Shown here: positions 1 through 6,869 of the stretch, piece after piece
How positions within the stretch are numbered: the stretch's first letter is position 1
Layout of the letters: every line of letters starts with the position of its first letter
NCBI GenBank assembly: GCA_043813895.1
Contig: JBDRKQ010000231.1
Coordinates: 1 to 24,705 of the forward strand
Direction: 5' to 3'
Length of the DNA: 24,705 nt
Source of the DNA: CAZTAR01 sp043813895
Lineage (GTDB): Bacteria > Planctomycetota > Phycisphaerae > UBA1845 > UTPLA1
Made by a program: the position numbers and the translations under genes
The notes under the pieces: model-generated
The model's database searches: none
Seen by the model: only the letters and a program-made list of their open reading frames with translations
Told to the model about the DNA's origin: nothing

Positions 1-326
1 TCATGGACAGACCGTAGGTCTTCGGACCCGCAACAAGAGCCACCGGCCTTGGCTGGCGGGGCCGCCCGCCTGGGCTCAACATAAGGCACAGGCTCACTAC
101 TCCGGCCGTTGCCTGTTTGATTTAAGTCCTTGAGATACATAGAGTAATAATACCGGTGCGCAGGCGCCCGGCGCGTCCAAGTCGTGACGGGCATACGCAG
201 GGCTAATCGGCGGTTGTGCAATCGACAGGCACGACGTTCAATACGCGGGCAAGAGCGGAATCCAGGGCAACGCCGAGGGTTACAGATAGCCGCGTGCGAC
301 CGACAGACGTGGCGAGAGAAGGCGGG
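1..326. other. Leader region upstream of the kinase, no gene seen
   Basis: I see no convincing coding region here. Two things stand out. Bases 35-77 hold an imperfect inverted repeat (GAGCC at 37-41 against GGCTC at 73-77) whose left part, AGAGCCACCGGCCTTGG, resembles the left arm of the inverted repeat at 2812-2834. An AT-richer stretch at 117-152 is the likeliest promoter zone for the kinase. A GTG at 216 is in frame with the kinase, but the stretch it would add is rich in Arg and Thr and looks untranslated. Confidence 0.4.
117..150 (+). promoter_or_regulatory. Possible sigma-70-type promoter for the kinase gene
   Basis: TTGATT at 117-122 is followed after 17 bases by TAGAGT at 140-145, with TAATAA directly after it. 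This is the most AT-rich piece of the first 330 bases. The -10 match is weak, and the leader to the chosen start would be about 175 nt, so this is a candidate only. Confidence 0.25.
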
Positions 327-1610
327 ATGTCAGAAGAGCCCGAGAAGGTCGGCAATAAGAGCTTCGCCGGGAACGACAGTTACCTCGGCCGGACGGTCGT
401 GGAGATGAGGCTTGCGACTGCTGCGGAATTGCAGGCGTGCATAGCCAAACAACAGAAGCTCCTCGCCGCTGGTCGGCAGGTAAGCCTCGGCAGCCTGCTG
501 CTGAAGGCCGGCTTCGTGACGCCATCGCAGTTGAAGCGGCTGATATCGGGGGGTGAAGACTCGGGCTCACATTCAATCCAGCAGCTTCCGGGATTCCAGT
601 TGATGCGGAAGATCGGCGCGGGCGCGATGGCGAGCGTCTACATGGCGAAGCAGCTTTCCCTCGATAGGGTCGTGGCGATCAAGGTGCTTCCCCCCCGCCT
701 GAGCGAGGACGCCGAGTTCGTGGACCGTTTCCACAAAGAGGGGCAGGCGGCGGCGAGACTGAACCACAACAACATCGTCCAGGCGATCGACGTCGGCGAG
801 TACGGCGGCAGCCATTACTTCGTGATGGAATACGTGGACGGCAAGACGGTTCACGACGAGATGTCGCAGATCAAGGCCTATTCGGAGCAGGCGGCGCTGG
901 ACATCATCATTCAGATCGCCAGGGCGTTGGAGCATTCGCACGCCCGGGGCTTCATCCACCGCGACGTCAAACCCAAGAACATCATGATCACGAAGGACAG
1001 GACGGCGAAGCTGGCGGACATGGGTCTGGCGCGCGAGGCGACGGACGCCAAAGCCGCGGCGGCTGAGAAGGGCCGCGCCTACGGGACGCCGTACTACATT
1101 TCCCCGGAGCAGATTCGCGGGGAGGAGGACGTAGATTTTCGCGCGGATATCTACTCGCTGGGGGCGACGTTTTACCACATGATCACGGGCAAGGTGCCGT
1201 TCGATGGCACCACGCCGGCGGACATCATGCACAAGCACCTCCGTGAGACGTTGACGCCGGTGGACCATTTGAACCCGGCGTTGTCCACGGGGCTCGCCGA
1301 GGTGATCGAGCGTGCGATGGCGAAGGATCGTCGGCGCCGGTATCAATCGACGAGCGATCTGCTGCTGGATCTGGAGGCGGTCCGGCGGGGCGAATCCCCT
1401 CCGCAAGCCCACATCGGATATGACGACGATCTGCTGCACAACCTCGCAAACGGCAGCGGCGCTGCGTTCGAGCAGAACGCCGCGGCGACCGAATGGGCGC
1501 AAAACCTGCCGATGTCGGCACGTCGCAACACCTCGATCGGGCTCCTGATCGGTCTTGTTGTTTCACTCGTCCTCAACCTGATTCTGGTGGTGATCCTGGC
1601 AACCGGGTAG
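327..1610 (+). CDS. Tail-anchored Hanks-type Ser/Thr protein kinase with an N-terminal GspE-N/MshEN-like helical segment
   Basis: A 427-residue kinase that should phosphorylate Ser/Thr on cytoplasmic or membrane partners. Visible motifs: glycine loop IGAGAMASV (96-104), VAIK with K119, E138 of helix C, HRDVKPKN with catalytic D213 and N218, DMG in place of DFG (D231), and GTPYYISPEQ (253-262). Residues 19-75 (LGRTVVEMRLATAAELQACI, then a second LGSLLLKAGFVTPSQL unit) resemble the N-terminal domain of GspE/PilB-type ATPases. One hydrophobic helix at 403-425 ends two residues before the C-terminus, so there is no extracellular sensor domain. I chose ATG 327 because AAGGCGGG lies just upstream; an in-frame GTG at 216 would add 37 low-complexity residues. 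Kinase identity is sure; substrate and signal are unknown. Confidence 0.93.
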   Translation: MSEEPEKVGNKSFAGNDSYLGRTVVEMRLATAAELQACIAKQQKLLAAGRQVSLGSLLLKAGFVTPSQLKRLISGGEDSGSHSIQQLPGFQLMRKIGAGAMASVYMAKQLSLDRVVAIKVLPPRLSEDAEFVDRFHKEGQAAARLNHNNIVQAIDVGEYGGSHYFVMEYVDGKTVHDEMSQIKAYSEQAALDIIIQIARALEHSHARGFIHRDVKPKNIMITKDRTAKLADMGLAREATDAKAAAAEKGRAYGTPYYISPEQIRGEEDVDFRADIYSLGATFYHMITGKVPFDGTTPADIMHKHLRETLTPVDHLNPALSTGLAEVIERAMAKDRRRRYQSTSDLLLDLEAVRRGESPPQAHIGYDDDLLHNLANGSGAAFEQNAAATEWAQNLPMSARRNTSIGLLIGLVVSLVLNLILVVILATG

Positions 1611-1652
1611 CGTCTCGCCGGCGCGGTGTCGGAGAGGTCCCGTCGCGCAAAA

Positions 1653-1669
1653 CTTGCCGGGTTGGCAAG
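1653..1669 (+). terminator. Hairpin after the kinase gene, possible terminator
   Basis: A perfect 6-bp stem CTTGCC/GGCAAG with a 5-base loop lies 43 bases after the kinase stop. There is no T-run, so it is either a weak or factor-assisted terminator or an RNA 3'-end stabiliser. Confidence 0.3.
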
Positions 1670-1697
1670 GACACACCAGTTGGAAAAAACAACGTCG

Positions 1698-1725
1698 GTG
1701 CCACTGGCGGCTCATCCGCCAGTGC
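1698..1725. repeat. Family B palindrome, copy 1
   Basis: CACTGGCGG and CCGCCAGTG form a perfect 9-bp stem around CTCAT, preceded by GTGC. The same GTGCCACTGGC core recurs at 4263-4343 and 6009-6070, so this is one member of a dispersed repeat family rather than a unique terminator. Confidence 0.7.
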
Positions 1726-2019
1726 TTTGTCCCACAAGTTGATTGCGGCCGCCCGTCGGACTGACACATGCACACCAGTCGCGATCCCTCGAAAAAAAAA
1801 ACGTGGGATTGTGCAAGATTTGACTGGCGGGCATGACAGTCGGACTGTACTATTTCATTGCCGCAAAGAAACAGGAGGCCGCTTTCATAAAGCTATCTCT
1901 CCGGCAGGGATGCCGAACTCGAACCGCCTTTCATCCGACAACATGCCAGGTCGACGGATAGACCCGGGCTCGGCCGTTTGACACGGTCCTCGCCACAGAC
2001 GAACAAAGGAGTGTTCGGC

Positions 2020-2802
2020 ATGAAGTCTTCCCGCCGCGATCGCGAAGTGGATTCGCTTTGGCAAGAGTATCTTACGGGGCGCGCGATTCAGGATCGCAAC
2101 AAGCTCATCGAGCACTATCGCCCGCTCGTTCACATGCAGGCGGCACGGTTAGCGCAGAAACTGCCCGCGCAGATCAGCTACGACGAGATCTGTTCGGCCG
2201 GATATGACGGCCTGCTGGAGGCCGTCCAGGCCTACGATCCCAGTCACAAAGCCAAGTTCGAAACGTTTTGCCAACAGCGCATCCACGGCGCGGTCATGGA
2301 TTGGCTCCGCGCGTTGGACGGCCAGTCTCGAACCGTGCGCAGCTTCGAGAAGCAGCGGCTCCTCAAGAAAGAACTGCTCGACTCCGACCTGGGCCGCCCG
2401 CCTTCCGACACGGAGATCGCGGAGAAGATGGGGATCAGTCGAGAGCGGTTTTCGGAGCTGTCGCGGTTGTCGCGCCTGGGACACGAAGTCCACCTATCCG
2501 CGGTTCAGAGCGACGATGACGGCCAGCCGCGGGGCTCGCCCGGCGGCTGGGATATCAGCGACAGCCATGCGGCCGATCCTTCGCAACGTGTGTCGCGACA
2601 AATGCTTACGGATTACATCACGCGGGGCCTCAACCGTGAAGAGCGGCTTGTGCTCGTCCTCTACTACACCGAGGGGCTTACGATGGCGGAGATCGGACTT
2701 GTGCTCGATCTGTCCGAGTCGCGGGTGAGTCAGATCCACAAGGACGTCATCGCGCGACTGCAGCGCAGGTTCAAGGATGAGGCCGCGGAGATGGTCGCCT
2801 GA
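2020..2802 (+). CDS. Sigma-70 family RNA polymerase sigma factor, FliA/WhiG type
   Basis: A 260-residue group 3 sigma factor that directs RNA polymerase to alternative promoters. Region 2 lies at about 29-104 (LIEHYRPLVHMQAARLA through YDEICSAGYDGLLEAVQAYD and FETFCQQRIHGAVMDWLR). Region 3 is at about 104-160 (RPPSDTEIAEKMGISRERF). The region 4 helix-turn-helix is at about 196-251 (LNREERLVLVLYYTEGLTMA, then SESRVSQIHKDVIARL). FliA/WhiG proteins are usually 230-260 residues, so it is full length. ATG 2020 is preceded by AAAGGAG at 2005-2011 with good spacing; an in-frame TTG at 1978 adds 14 residues without support. No flagellar gene is nearby, so its regulon may be stress, development or envelope related; the neighbouring kinase is a possible upstream regulator by position only. 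Confidence 0.93.
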   Translation: MKSSRRDREVDSLWQEYLTGRAIQDRNKLIEHYRPLVHMQAARLAQKLPAQISYDEICSAGYDGLLEAVQAYDPSHKAKFETFCQQRIHGAVMDWLRALDGQSRTVRSFEKQRLLKKELLDSDLGRPPSDTEIAEKMGISRERFSELSRLSRLGHEVHLSAVQSDDDGQPRGSPGGWDISDSHAADPSQRVSRQMLTDYITRGLNREERLVLVLYYTEGLTMAEIGLVLDLSESRVSQIHKDVIARLQRRFKDEAAEMVA

Positions 2803-2811
2803 TTCCCACTC

Positions 2812-2901
2812 AAGAGCCCCGGGCCTTGGCCCGGTGGCACAGGCGAAAACGAGGAACTTCACCCCCGCAAGCGGAGCCTCCGGCCAAGGCCGGGGGCTCT
2901 T
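2812..2901. repeat. Long imperfect inverted repeat (family E), possible bidirectional terminator
   Basis: The left arm 2812-2834 begins AAGAGCCCCGGGCCTTGG. The right arm 2880-2901 is its reverse complement with one substitution and one indel, around a 45-base spacer. It starts 10 bases after the sigma-factor stop. There is no T-run. A related half-copy is at 35-56, which argues for a dispersed element that may also end transcription. Confidence 0.55.
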
Positions 2902-3030
2902 GGCTGCGCGTTGCGCACTTAGGGGGAGCCGTCAGCCAGAGGGGGCCAACGCGGCGTTTCCTCTTGTTACTGCTCCAGGCTTATCATCTCTGCACGCATG
3001 GAACCGCGAGCGACAATCCTCGGCGGAGCG

Positions 3031-4314
3031 ATGACTGTCCGCACTTACCTCGCGGGCTTGCTCATCACGTACGTGCTCTTCAGCAGTACGCTCGTTTCCT
3101 CCATGCACCGGCTGGGGCACAATAGCGGCGACTTCAACCAGTTTGTCGAGGACGGCACGCTCGCCGGACAAACCGGCCGACTCGGTGAGGCGTTGCCTTT
3201 GGAATACCCGCCGACGAGCCGCCCGCTGTTCATGTTGATGGCAACGCGCCCGCAAATGCTCACCCTGGCGTGCTGGTGGCTGCTGCACGTCTGGATGTAC
3301 TGGCAGATCGCCGTCTGGCTCGGTGCTTGCTTCGGCGTTGCGGACGCCCGTCGGCAACTGACGTCGATCGCAAGTGTCATAGCATTGGCACTTACAGGCA
3401 TCGTCTCGGATCTGTCGGTGGGACAACTCACGGGGCTTATCGTGTTCGGCATCGTGGGCGCGTTCGAGTGCGACCGTCGCGGACGGCCGATCCTCGCAGG
3501 CGGCCTGCTGGCTATCACACTGTTGGTCAAGCCCCTGCCTGTATGCCTGCTGCTCTACTTCCTGCTTCGTCGCCGATGGGCAACCGTCGGCGCATGCGTG
3601 GCGGTGTATGCGTTGCTCGGGCCGCTGCTGCTGGTGTTCCTCTTCGGATGGGATGAGCAAGCGGAAGGATGGCGATGGTTCTTCTCGTCCACGGCACAAA
3701 CCCGCTCGCCGCTGCACGTGTTCGACCGTTGGGCTGATATGCAAGGGCACATTCTGACGTACCGTGAATCCGGCCTGGCCGCGTCGCTCATCAGGCTGTT
3801 CTCGAATGTCGCCTACGACAAGCACGGGGCAAGCGTGCAGGTCGCGACGCTCGCTCCCCGCGTGTTGCTCGGAATCTGGCTCTCTCTGATCGCAGTGCCG
3901 CTCTTGTGGGCGGCATGGCTGACGCTTCGACACCACGACCGCAGTGTGCAACTCCACATCTACGCCGCCGTGGTGGGCGTCATGCTGCTGGCGAACCCGA
4001 AGTTTATCTCCTATTGGCTCGCCGCAGGAATGGTGCTCGCCGCGCCCCTGGCGGCCAGATGCTACGCCGCACGCCGGGCAGGCACCTACGACGCGATCGG
4101 TCTCGCAGCATTGGCCGCTTGGGTGGTGTTCGGCATGACGCTGGGCATGATCCCGGCACTGAGTGCGCTCCGCGCCGCCGGGTGCATTCCGTTCGGCATC
4201 CTCGCGATGACCGTGGCAAACCTCATCCACGCCCGCAGACATCCGAGCCCCAAGCACAACGGGTGCCACTGGCAGCTCGCCTGCCAGTGCAATGACTCGG
4301 CCGGCTGCAAATGA
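3031..4314 (+). CDS. Polytopic membrane glycosyltransferase, GT87 (DUF2029)-like
   Basis: A 427-residue protein with about nine or ten hydrophobic helices. GT87 enzymes are GT-C fold transferases that use polyprenyl-phosphate sugars on the outer face of the inner membrane. Supporting features are a first helix at about 5-21, an early loop with acidic residues (SGDFNQFVEDGTL), and the segment EYPPTSRPLF, which matches the YPP motif typical of the family. The last 17 or so residues (NGCHWQLACQCNDSAGCK) are encoded by a family B repeat at 4263-4343 and look like an acquired tail. The start is uncertain: ATG 3031 has GGAG very close upstream, and ATG 2998 is in frame but lacks a ribosome site. 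It lies upstream of the ECF sigma gene on the same strand. Sugar and acceptor are unknown. Confidence 0.7.
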   Translation: MTVRTYLAGLLITYVLFSSTLVSSMHRLGHNSGDFNQFVEDGTLAGQTGRLGEALPLEYPPTSRPLFMLMATRPQMLTLACWWLLHVWMYWQIAVWLGACFGVADARRQLTSIASVIALALTGIVSDLSVGQLTGLIVFGIVGAFECDRRGRPILAGGLLAITLLVKPLPVCLLLYFLLRRRWATVGACVAVYALLGPLLLVFLFGWDEQAEGWRWFFSSTAQTRSPLHVFDRWADMQGHILTYRESGLAASLIRLFSNVAYDKHGASVQVATLAPRVLLGIWLSLIAVPLLWAAWLTLRHHDRSVQLHIYAAVVGVMLLANPKFISYWLAAGMVLAAPLAARCYAARRAGTYDAIGLAALAAWVVFGMTLGMIPALSALRAAGCIPFGILAMTVANLIHARRHPSPKHNGCHWQLACQCNDSAGCK

Positions 4315-4343
4315 CACACTGGCGGACAAGCTGCCAGTGGCAC
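4263..4343. repeat. Family B inverted repeat, copy 2, covering the end of the GT87-like gene
   Basis: The left arm 4263-4288 (beginning GTGCCACTGGCAGCT) and right arm 4318-4343 (ending AGCTGCCAGTGGCAC) are reverse complements at 23 of 26 positions, around a 29-base spacer. The GT87 stop codon (4312-4314) lies inside the element, so the repeat supplies the gene's end. Confidence 0.8.
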
Positions 4344-4359
4344 GCGTTGTGCCCGCCGA

Positions 4360-4382
4360 CGTCGCTTGCGCTCCGGGCTCGG
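4360..4382 (-). repeat. Family D short repeat, copy 1
   Basis: On the minus strand this reads CCGAGCCCGGAGCGCAAGCG and a little further. Close relatives lie on the plus strand at 21371-21394 and 24515-24539. The core GAGCCC--AGCGC-AGCG is shared by all three. Confidence 0.6.
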
Positions 4383-4431
4383 ATTGCCGGTATGCTGTGC
4401 GGCGGCTTCGCAACCGCTTGGATGGCTGCAC

Positions 4432-4992
4432 ATGGTGAGATTCGAACCTGATCCCGGCCCCACCCCGGACGCCGACCTCATCGACGTGATGCGTCGGGGG
4501 AATGTCGAGGCGTTCGAAGAACTCTACGCGCGCCACCGCGACTGGGTGTTTCACCTCGCCTTTCGCTTTACGGGTAACCGCGAAGATGCGTTGGACGTCT
4601 TGCAGGAAACGTTCGCATATCTGCTCAAGCAGATGCCGCGTCTGCAACTGTACGCGAAGCTCACGACCTACATCTATCCGGTCGTGAAGAACCTGGCGAT
4701 GACCGTCCACCGCAAGAAGGGGCGGACGGTTTCCGACGACACGGTCCCCGAACAGGCGGCCCCGGCGGAAACGCCGGACGCGGACCAATCCCGGCAAGAG
4801 TTGACGGCGGTGTTCGCCGGGCTGCCGGTGGAGCATCGCGAAGTGTTGCTCATGCGGTTCGTGGACGACATGCGGTTGGAAGAAATCGCCGACGCGTTGG
4901 CGATCCCGATCGGCACCGTCAAGTCTCGGCTGCACAACGCGCTGGCAAAACTCCGCCGCGATCCCCGCCTGCGTCGCTACTTCGAGCGATGA
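4432..4992 (+). CDS. ECF-type RNA polymerase sigma factor
   Basis: A 186-residue extracytoplasmic-function sigma factor with only regions 2 and 4. Region 2 is at about 15-90: DLIDVMRRGNVEAFEELYAR, then RFTGNREDALDVLQETFAYL and LTTYIYPVVKNLA. Region 4 is at about 125-175: LPVEHREVLLMRFVDDMRLE, then EIADALAIPIGTVKSRLHNA. A linker of about 30 residues rich in Pro, Ala and Asp joins them. ATG 4432 is the first start that gives a normal ECF N-terminus; the ribosome site is weak, and an upstream in-frame TTG at 4366 lies within a family D repeat. The next gene, 79 bases on, encodes a membrane protein with an N-in orientation, which is the usual place for an anti-sigma factor. Confidence 0.92.
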   Translation: MVRFEPDPGPTPDADLIDVMRRGNVEAFEELYARHRDWVFHLAFRFTGNREDALDVLQETFAYLLKQMPRLQLYAKLTTYIYPVVKNLAMTVHRKKGRTVSDDTVPEQAAPAETPDADQSRQELTAVFAGLPVEHREVLLMRFVDDMRLEEIADALAIPIGTVKSRLHNALAKLRRDPRLRRYFER

Positions 4993-5071
4993 CGACCCAC
5001 CCGGCAAAGAAACTCGAATGGCGTGAACCATTCGCTTGCGTCGCGCGCTACATACCATAGAGGTTTCAAGC

Positions 5072-5545
5072 ATGGGCAAGGGAAATCGACAATCCGAGAA
5101 GCACGAGGACCTGCACCTGCCGCAGGCGCTCGTGCAGGATCTGCGACGGCTCCACGAGCCGGGGTCGCCGGTTCCGGACGACGTGGATGCGGCCATCCGG
5201 GACACGGCTTGGCGGCGGATCGAGGCGTTGAAGCGACAGCGCCGGATTCGGCGGTGGGGACAACTGGGCGTCGCGGCCGCGGGCATCGCCCTGTTCTTCT
5301 GGATCGGTCGGGCGTTCGAGGGGCCGACGATCCGGTCGACCGCCATCGGCTCGTCTGTAATCGCCCATGACATCGACCGAAGCGGGCGTGTGGACATTCT
5401 GGACGCAATGGCGTTGGCGCAGCACATCGAGAGCGGAACCGCACTGGACCGGCGGTGGGATCTGACGCACGACGGGACCGTGGACCGGGCGGATGTGGAC
5501 GCCGTCGCCATGGCGGCGGTGCGGCTGGTGCAAGGGGCATCGTGA
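5072..5545 (+). CDS. Single-pass membrane protein with extracytoplasmic dockerin-type repeat pair; candidate anti-sigma factor
   Basis: 157 residues. Residues 1-62 are charged and predicted cytoplasmic (EDLHLPQALVQDLRRLHEP, then a basic KRQRRIRR just before the membrane). One helix lies at about 64-81 (LGVAAAGIALFFWIG). Two dockerin/EF-hand-like loops follow outside: D100-I-D102-R-S104-G-R-V with D111, and D130-L-T132-H-D134-G-T-V with D141, each followed by a helix. Dockerins bind cohesins through this Ca-loop-helix pair. ATG 5072 has TAGAGG 8 bases upstream. The gene lies just after an ECF sigma gene and overlaps the next gene by one base. An anti-sigma role is inferred from position and topology; no zinc-binding anti-sigma motif (HxxxCxxC) is present. 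Confidence 0.8.
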   Translation: MGKGNRQSEKHEDLHLPQALVQDLRRLHEPGSPVPDDVDAAIRDTAWRRIEALKRQRRIRRWGQLGVAAAGIALFFWIGRAFEGPTIRSTAIGSSVIAHDIDRSGRVDILDAMALAQHIESGTALDRRWDLTHDGTVDRADVDAVAMAAVRLVQGAS

Positions 5546-6042
5546 TGAAGACGCTGCGTGATATCATGCTGCTTGGTTTCGGCGTTGTGGCAATCGCCGG
5601 CGTACTGGTCCATGCCCAAGAGCGACGGCCCGTCGGGGGTGCGGCGCTGCGGGCATCTCGTTTCGCGGCGGTGGATGTGTCATTCGACTCCGGCGAGGCA
5701 GCCCTCGCGGCGTATCAGTTCGAGCTATCGGCATCCTCGGGCGAGTTCAAGATCGTCGGTGTCGAGGGCGGCGAGCACGCAGCATTTACGGAGCCGCCCT
5801 ACTACGACCCGAAAGCACTCAGCCAGGATCGTATCATCATCGCCGCCTTTGACACGGGCGACGATCTGCCAACCGGCAAGACGCGCGTGGCCCGGATTCA
5901 CGTGGAGATCATCGGGAACATAGCGCCCACGTTCGACGTCCAAGTGATCGTCGCGGCATCGGCGGACGGACAATCGATCCCGGTCGAGGCGACGCACGAG
6001 ATTGCACTGGCAGACGAGCTGCCGGTGGCACCCAAGCGCTAG
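5545..6042 (+). CDS. Secreted cohesin-like protein, translationally coupled to the dockerin protein
   Basis: 165 residues with a clear signal peptide (hydrophobic core LLGFGVVAIAGVLV, cleavage likely after VHA at about 24). Residues 41-150 alternate beta-type segments in a cohesin-like pattern: AAVDVSFDSG, AAYQFELSASSGEFKIVGVE, RIIIAAFDTGDDLPTGK, TRVARIHVEIIG, FDVQVIVAASADG. Cohesins are about 140-residue jelly-roll domains that hold dockerins; the similarity here is by pattern, not proof. The ATG at 5545 overlaps the TGA of the dockerin gene (TGATG), so the two are very likely co-translated. The last residues (ALADELPVAPKR) and the stop fall in a family B repeat. It may alternatively be another immunoglobulin-like secreted domain. 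Confidence 0.7.
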   Translation: MKTLRDIMLLGFGVVAIAGVLVHAQERRPVGGAALRASRFAAVDVSFDSGEAALAAYQFELSASSGEFKIVGVEGGEHAAFTEPPYYDPKALSQDRIIIAAFDTGDDLPTGKTRVARIHVEIIGNIAPTFDVQVIVAASADGQSIPVEATHEIALADELPVAPKR

Positions 6043-6070
6043 CAGACGAGCTGCCAGTGGCACCCAGGCG
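6009..6070. repeat. Family B, copy 3: two direct 30-nt units at the end of the cohesin-like gene
   Basis: Units 6009-6038 and 6041-6070 share CAGACGAGCTGCC-GTGGCACCCA-GCG at a 32-base period. The first unit codes for the C-terminus of the upstream protein; the stop (TAG, 6040-6042) lies at the junction. Confidence 0.75.
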
Positions 6071-6215
6071 GCGTTAGCGTTGGCCGATGGTTCGATCCGC
6101 GTCTTCAAAGATTTCACCAGAAAAAGTGAAATTTGCCGGTATTTGCCGGTATTTGTTTGTCGGGCGGCGTGTTGCGACGCCGCAGAAGTCCCTCTTTTCG
6201 ACCACGGGTCAACGA

Positions 6216-6374
6216 GTTGACCCATGCCACCCGTCATGTGTTGACCCATGCCACCCGTCATGTGTTGACCCATGCCACCCGTCATGTGTTGACCCATGCC
6301 ACCCGTCATGTGTTGACCCATGCCACCCGTCTTGTGTTGACCCATGCCACCCGTCTTGTGTTGACCCATGCCAC
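6216..6374. repeat. 24-nt tandem repeat, six units plus a partial seventh
   Basis: Units start at 6216, 6240, 6264, 6288, 6312, 6336 and 6360. Each begins GTTGACCCATGCCACCCGTC. Units one to four end ATGT, and units five and six end TTGT; the seventh stops after GTTGACCCATGCCAC. A palindrome GGGTCAACGAGTTGACCC (6207-6224) caps the left end. Near-identity of the units implies recent expansion. The period is a multiple of three, so octapeptides would be encoded in any frame, but no ribosome site or domain supports translation. Confidence 0.9.
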
Positions 6375-6691
6375 AACGCCGCACGGTTTTTTCTTGCCGG
6401 ACGGGTCCGCTCTTGTTTGTCACGCCAACGTTGCTTCCGTTTACAGCAGAAAAAAGTGGCATTGCCCGCAATTGGCCGCAAAGTCTTTGGACCCTTGTGC
6501 CGTTTGTTTGGGAGCGGCTGCATTGCGTCCGTTAGAAAGTCGTGTTCAGCGCTTCGGGTTGTCGGCGTCTTTTTCCTTGGTGGCAGTCTTTTTACAGGGG
6601 GGTTGCCAATTGGGCGCCAGGGGCTATCGGTTCTACGGGGAGTCTGGGGCGACTCGCTGTTTATAACCGGTGCTGTGGGCGAGGGTTGGGG

Positions 6692-6720
6692 TTGACAGGG
6701 GCGGGGTTTTTCTCTACATA
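6692..6720 (+). promoter_or_regulatory. Candidate sigma-70 promoter for the ABC transporter operon
   Basis: A perfect -35 TTGACA (6692-6697) is followed after 17 bases by TACATA (6715-6720). Transcription from it would give a leader of about 200 nt that carries the 36-nt tandem hairpins before the first gene at 6926. The -10 matches the consensus at only three positions. Confidence 0.4.
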
Positions 6721-6802
6721 TCCCGGTTTGCCGTGACGGCTTCGACATGGGCCGTTGTGATCATGGTGGCGCTTGGTGTGCGTGAGCATCCCCCGGTTAG
6801 GA

Positions 6803-6869
6803 ACACCGGCTTGACACAAGCCGGCTCGGTTGGTGAGGACACCGGCTTGACACAAGCCGGCTCGGTTGG
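6803..6869 (+). repeat. 36-nt tandem repeat, two copies, each with a hairpin
   Basis: Bases 6803-6833 and 6839-6869 are identical over 31 bases (ACACCGGCTTGACACAAGCC then GGCTCGGTTGG). Each contains CCGGCTT/AAGCCGG, a perfect 7-bp stem with loop GACAC. A third partial copy (CCGGCTCGGT) follows at 6871-6880. The repeat ends about 45 bases before the ATPase start and would lie in its mRNA leader. Confidence 0.85.

Larger units (their letters stand above)
1611..2019. other. Intergenic region with hairpins, between kinase and sigma factor
   Basis: No gene is supported; an open frame running through it has no recognisable protein features. It holds a perfect hairpin CTTGCC/GGCAAG (1653-1669), a family B palindrome (1698-1725), a run of ten A at 1792-1801, and an AT-richer stretch at 1805-1860 with TTGACT (1820-1825) that could hold the sigma-factor promoter. 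A short palindrome ACAGTCGGACTGT lies at 1836-1848. Confidence 0.4.

Noticed and set aside
4436..4452. GAGATTCGAACCTGATC, resembling the T-arm of a minus-strand tRNA
   Set aside because: The flanking bases do not pair as a T-stem or acceptor stem, and the segment is the start of the ECF gene (MVRFEPDP).
2932..5619. An 895-residue open frame on the minus strand opposite the GT87-like, ECF and dockerin genes
   Set aside because: Its sequence is rich in Arg, His, Gln and Ser with no domain, and it lies fully antisense to well-supported genes. GC-rich third positions readily give such frames.
6216..6374. CRISPR-like array
   Set aside because: The units are contiguous with no spacers, and no cas gene is present.
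6087..6748. Open frames on both strands that read the 24-nt array (VDPCHPSC, LTHATRHV, GMGQHMTG repeats)
   Set aside because: The frame stays open only because the repeat length is a multiple of three. There is no ribosome site, signal peptide or domain, and the flanks are not protein-like.
6811..6852. TTGACA boxes inside both 36-nt repeat units as possible promoters
   Set aside because: Neither is followed by a -10-like sequence at 16-18 bases; the boxes are part of the hairpin loop.
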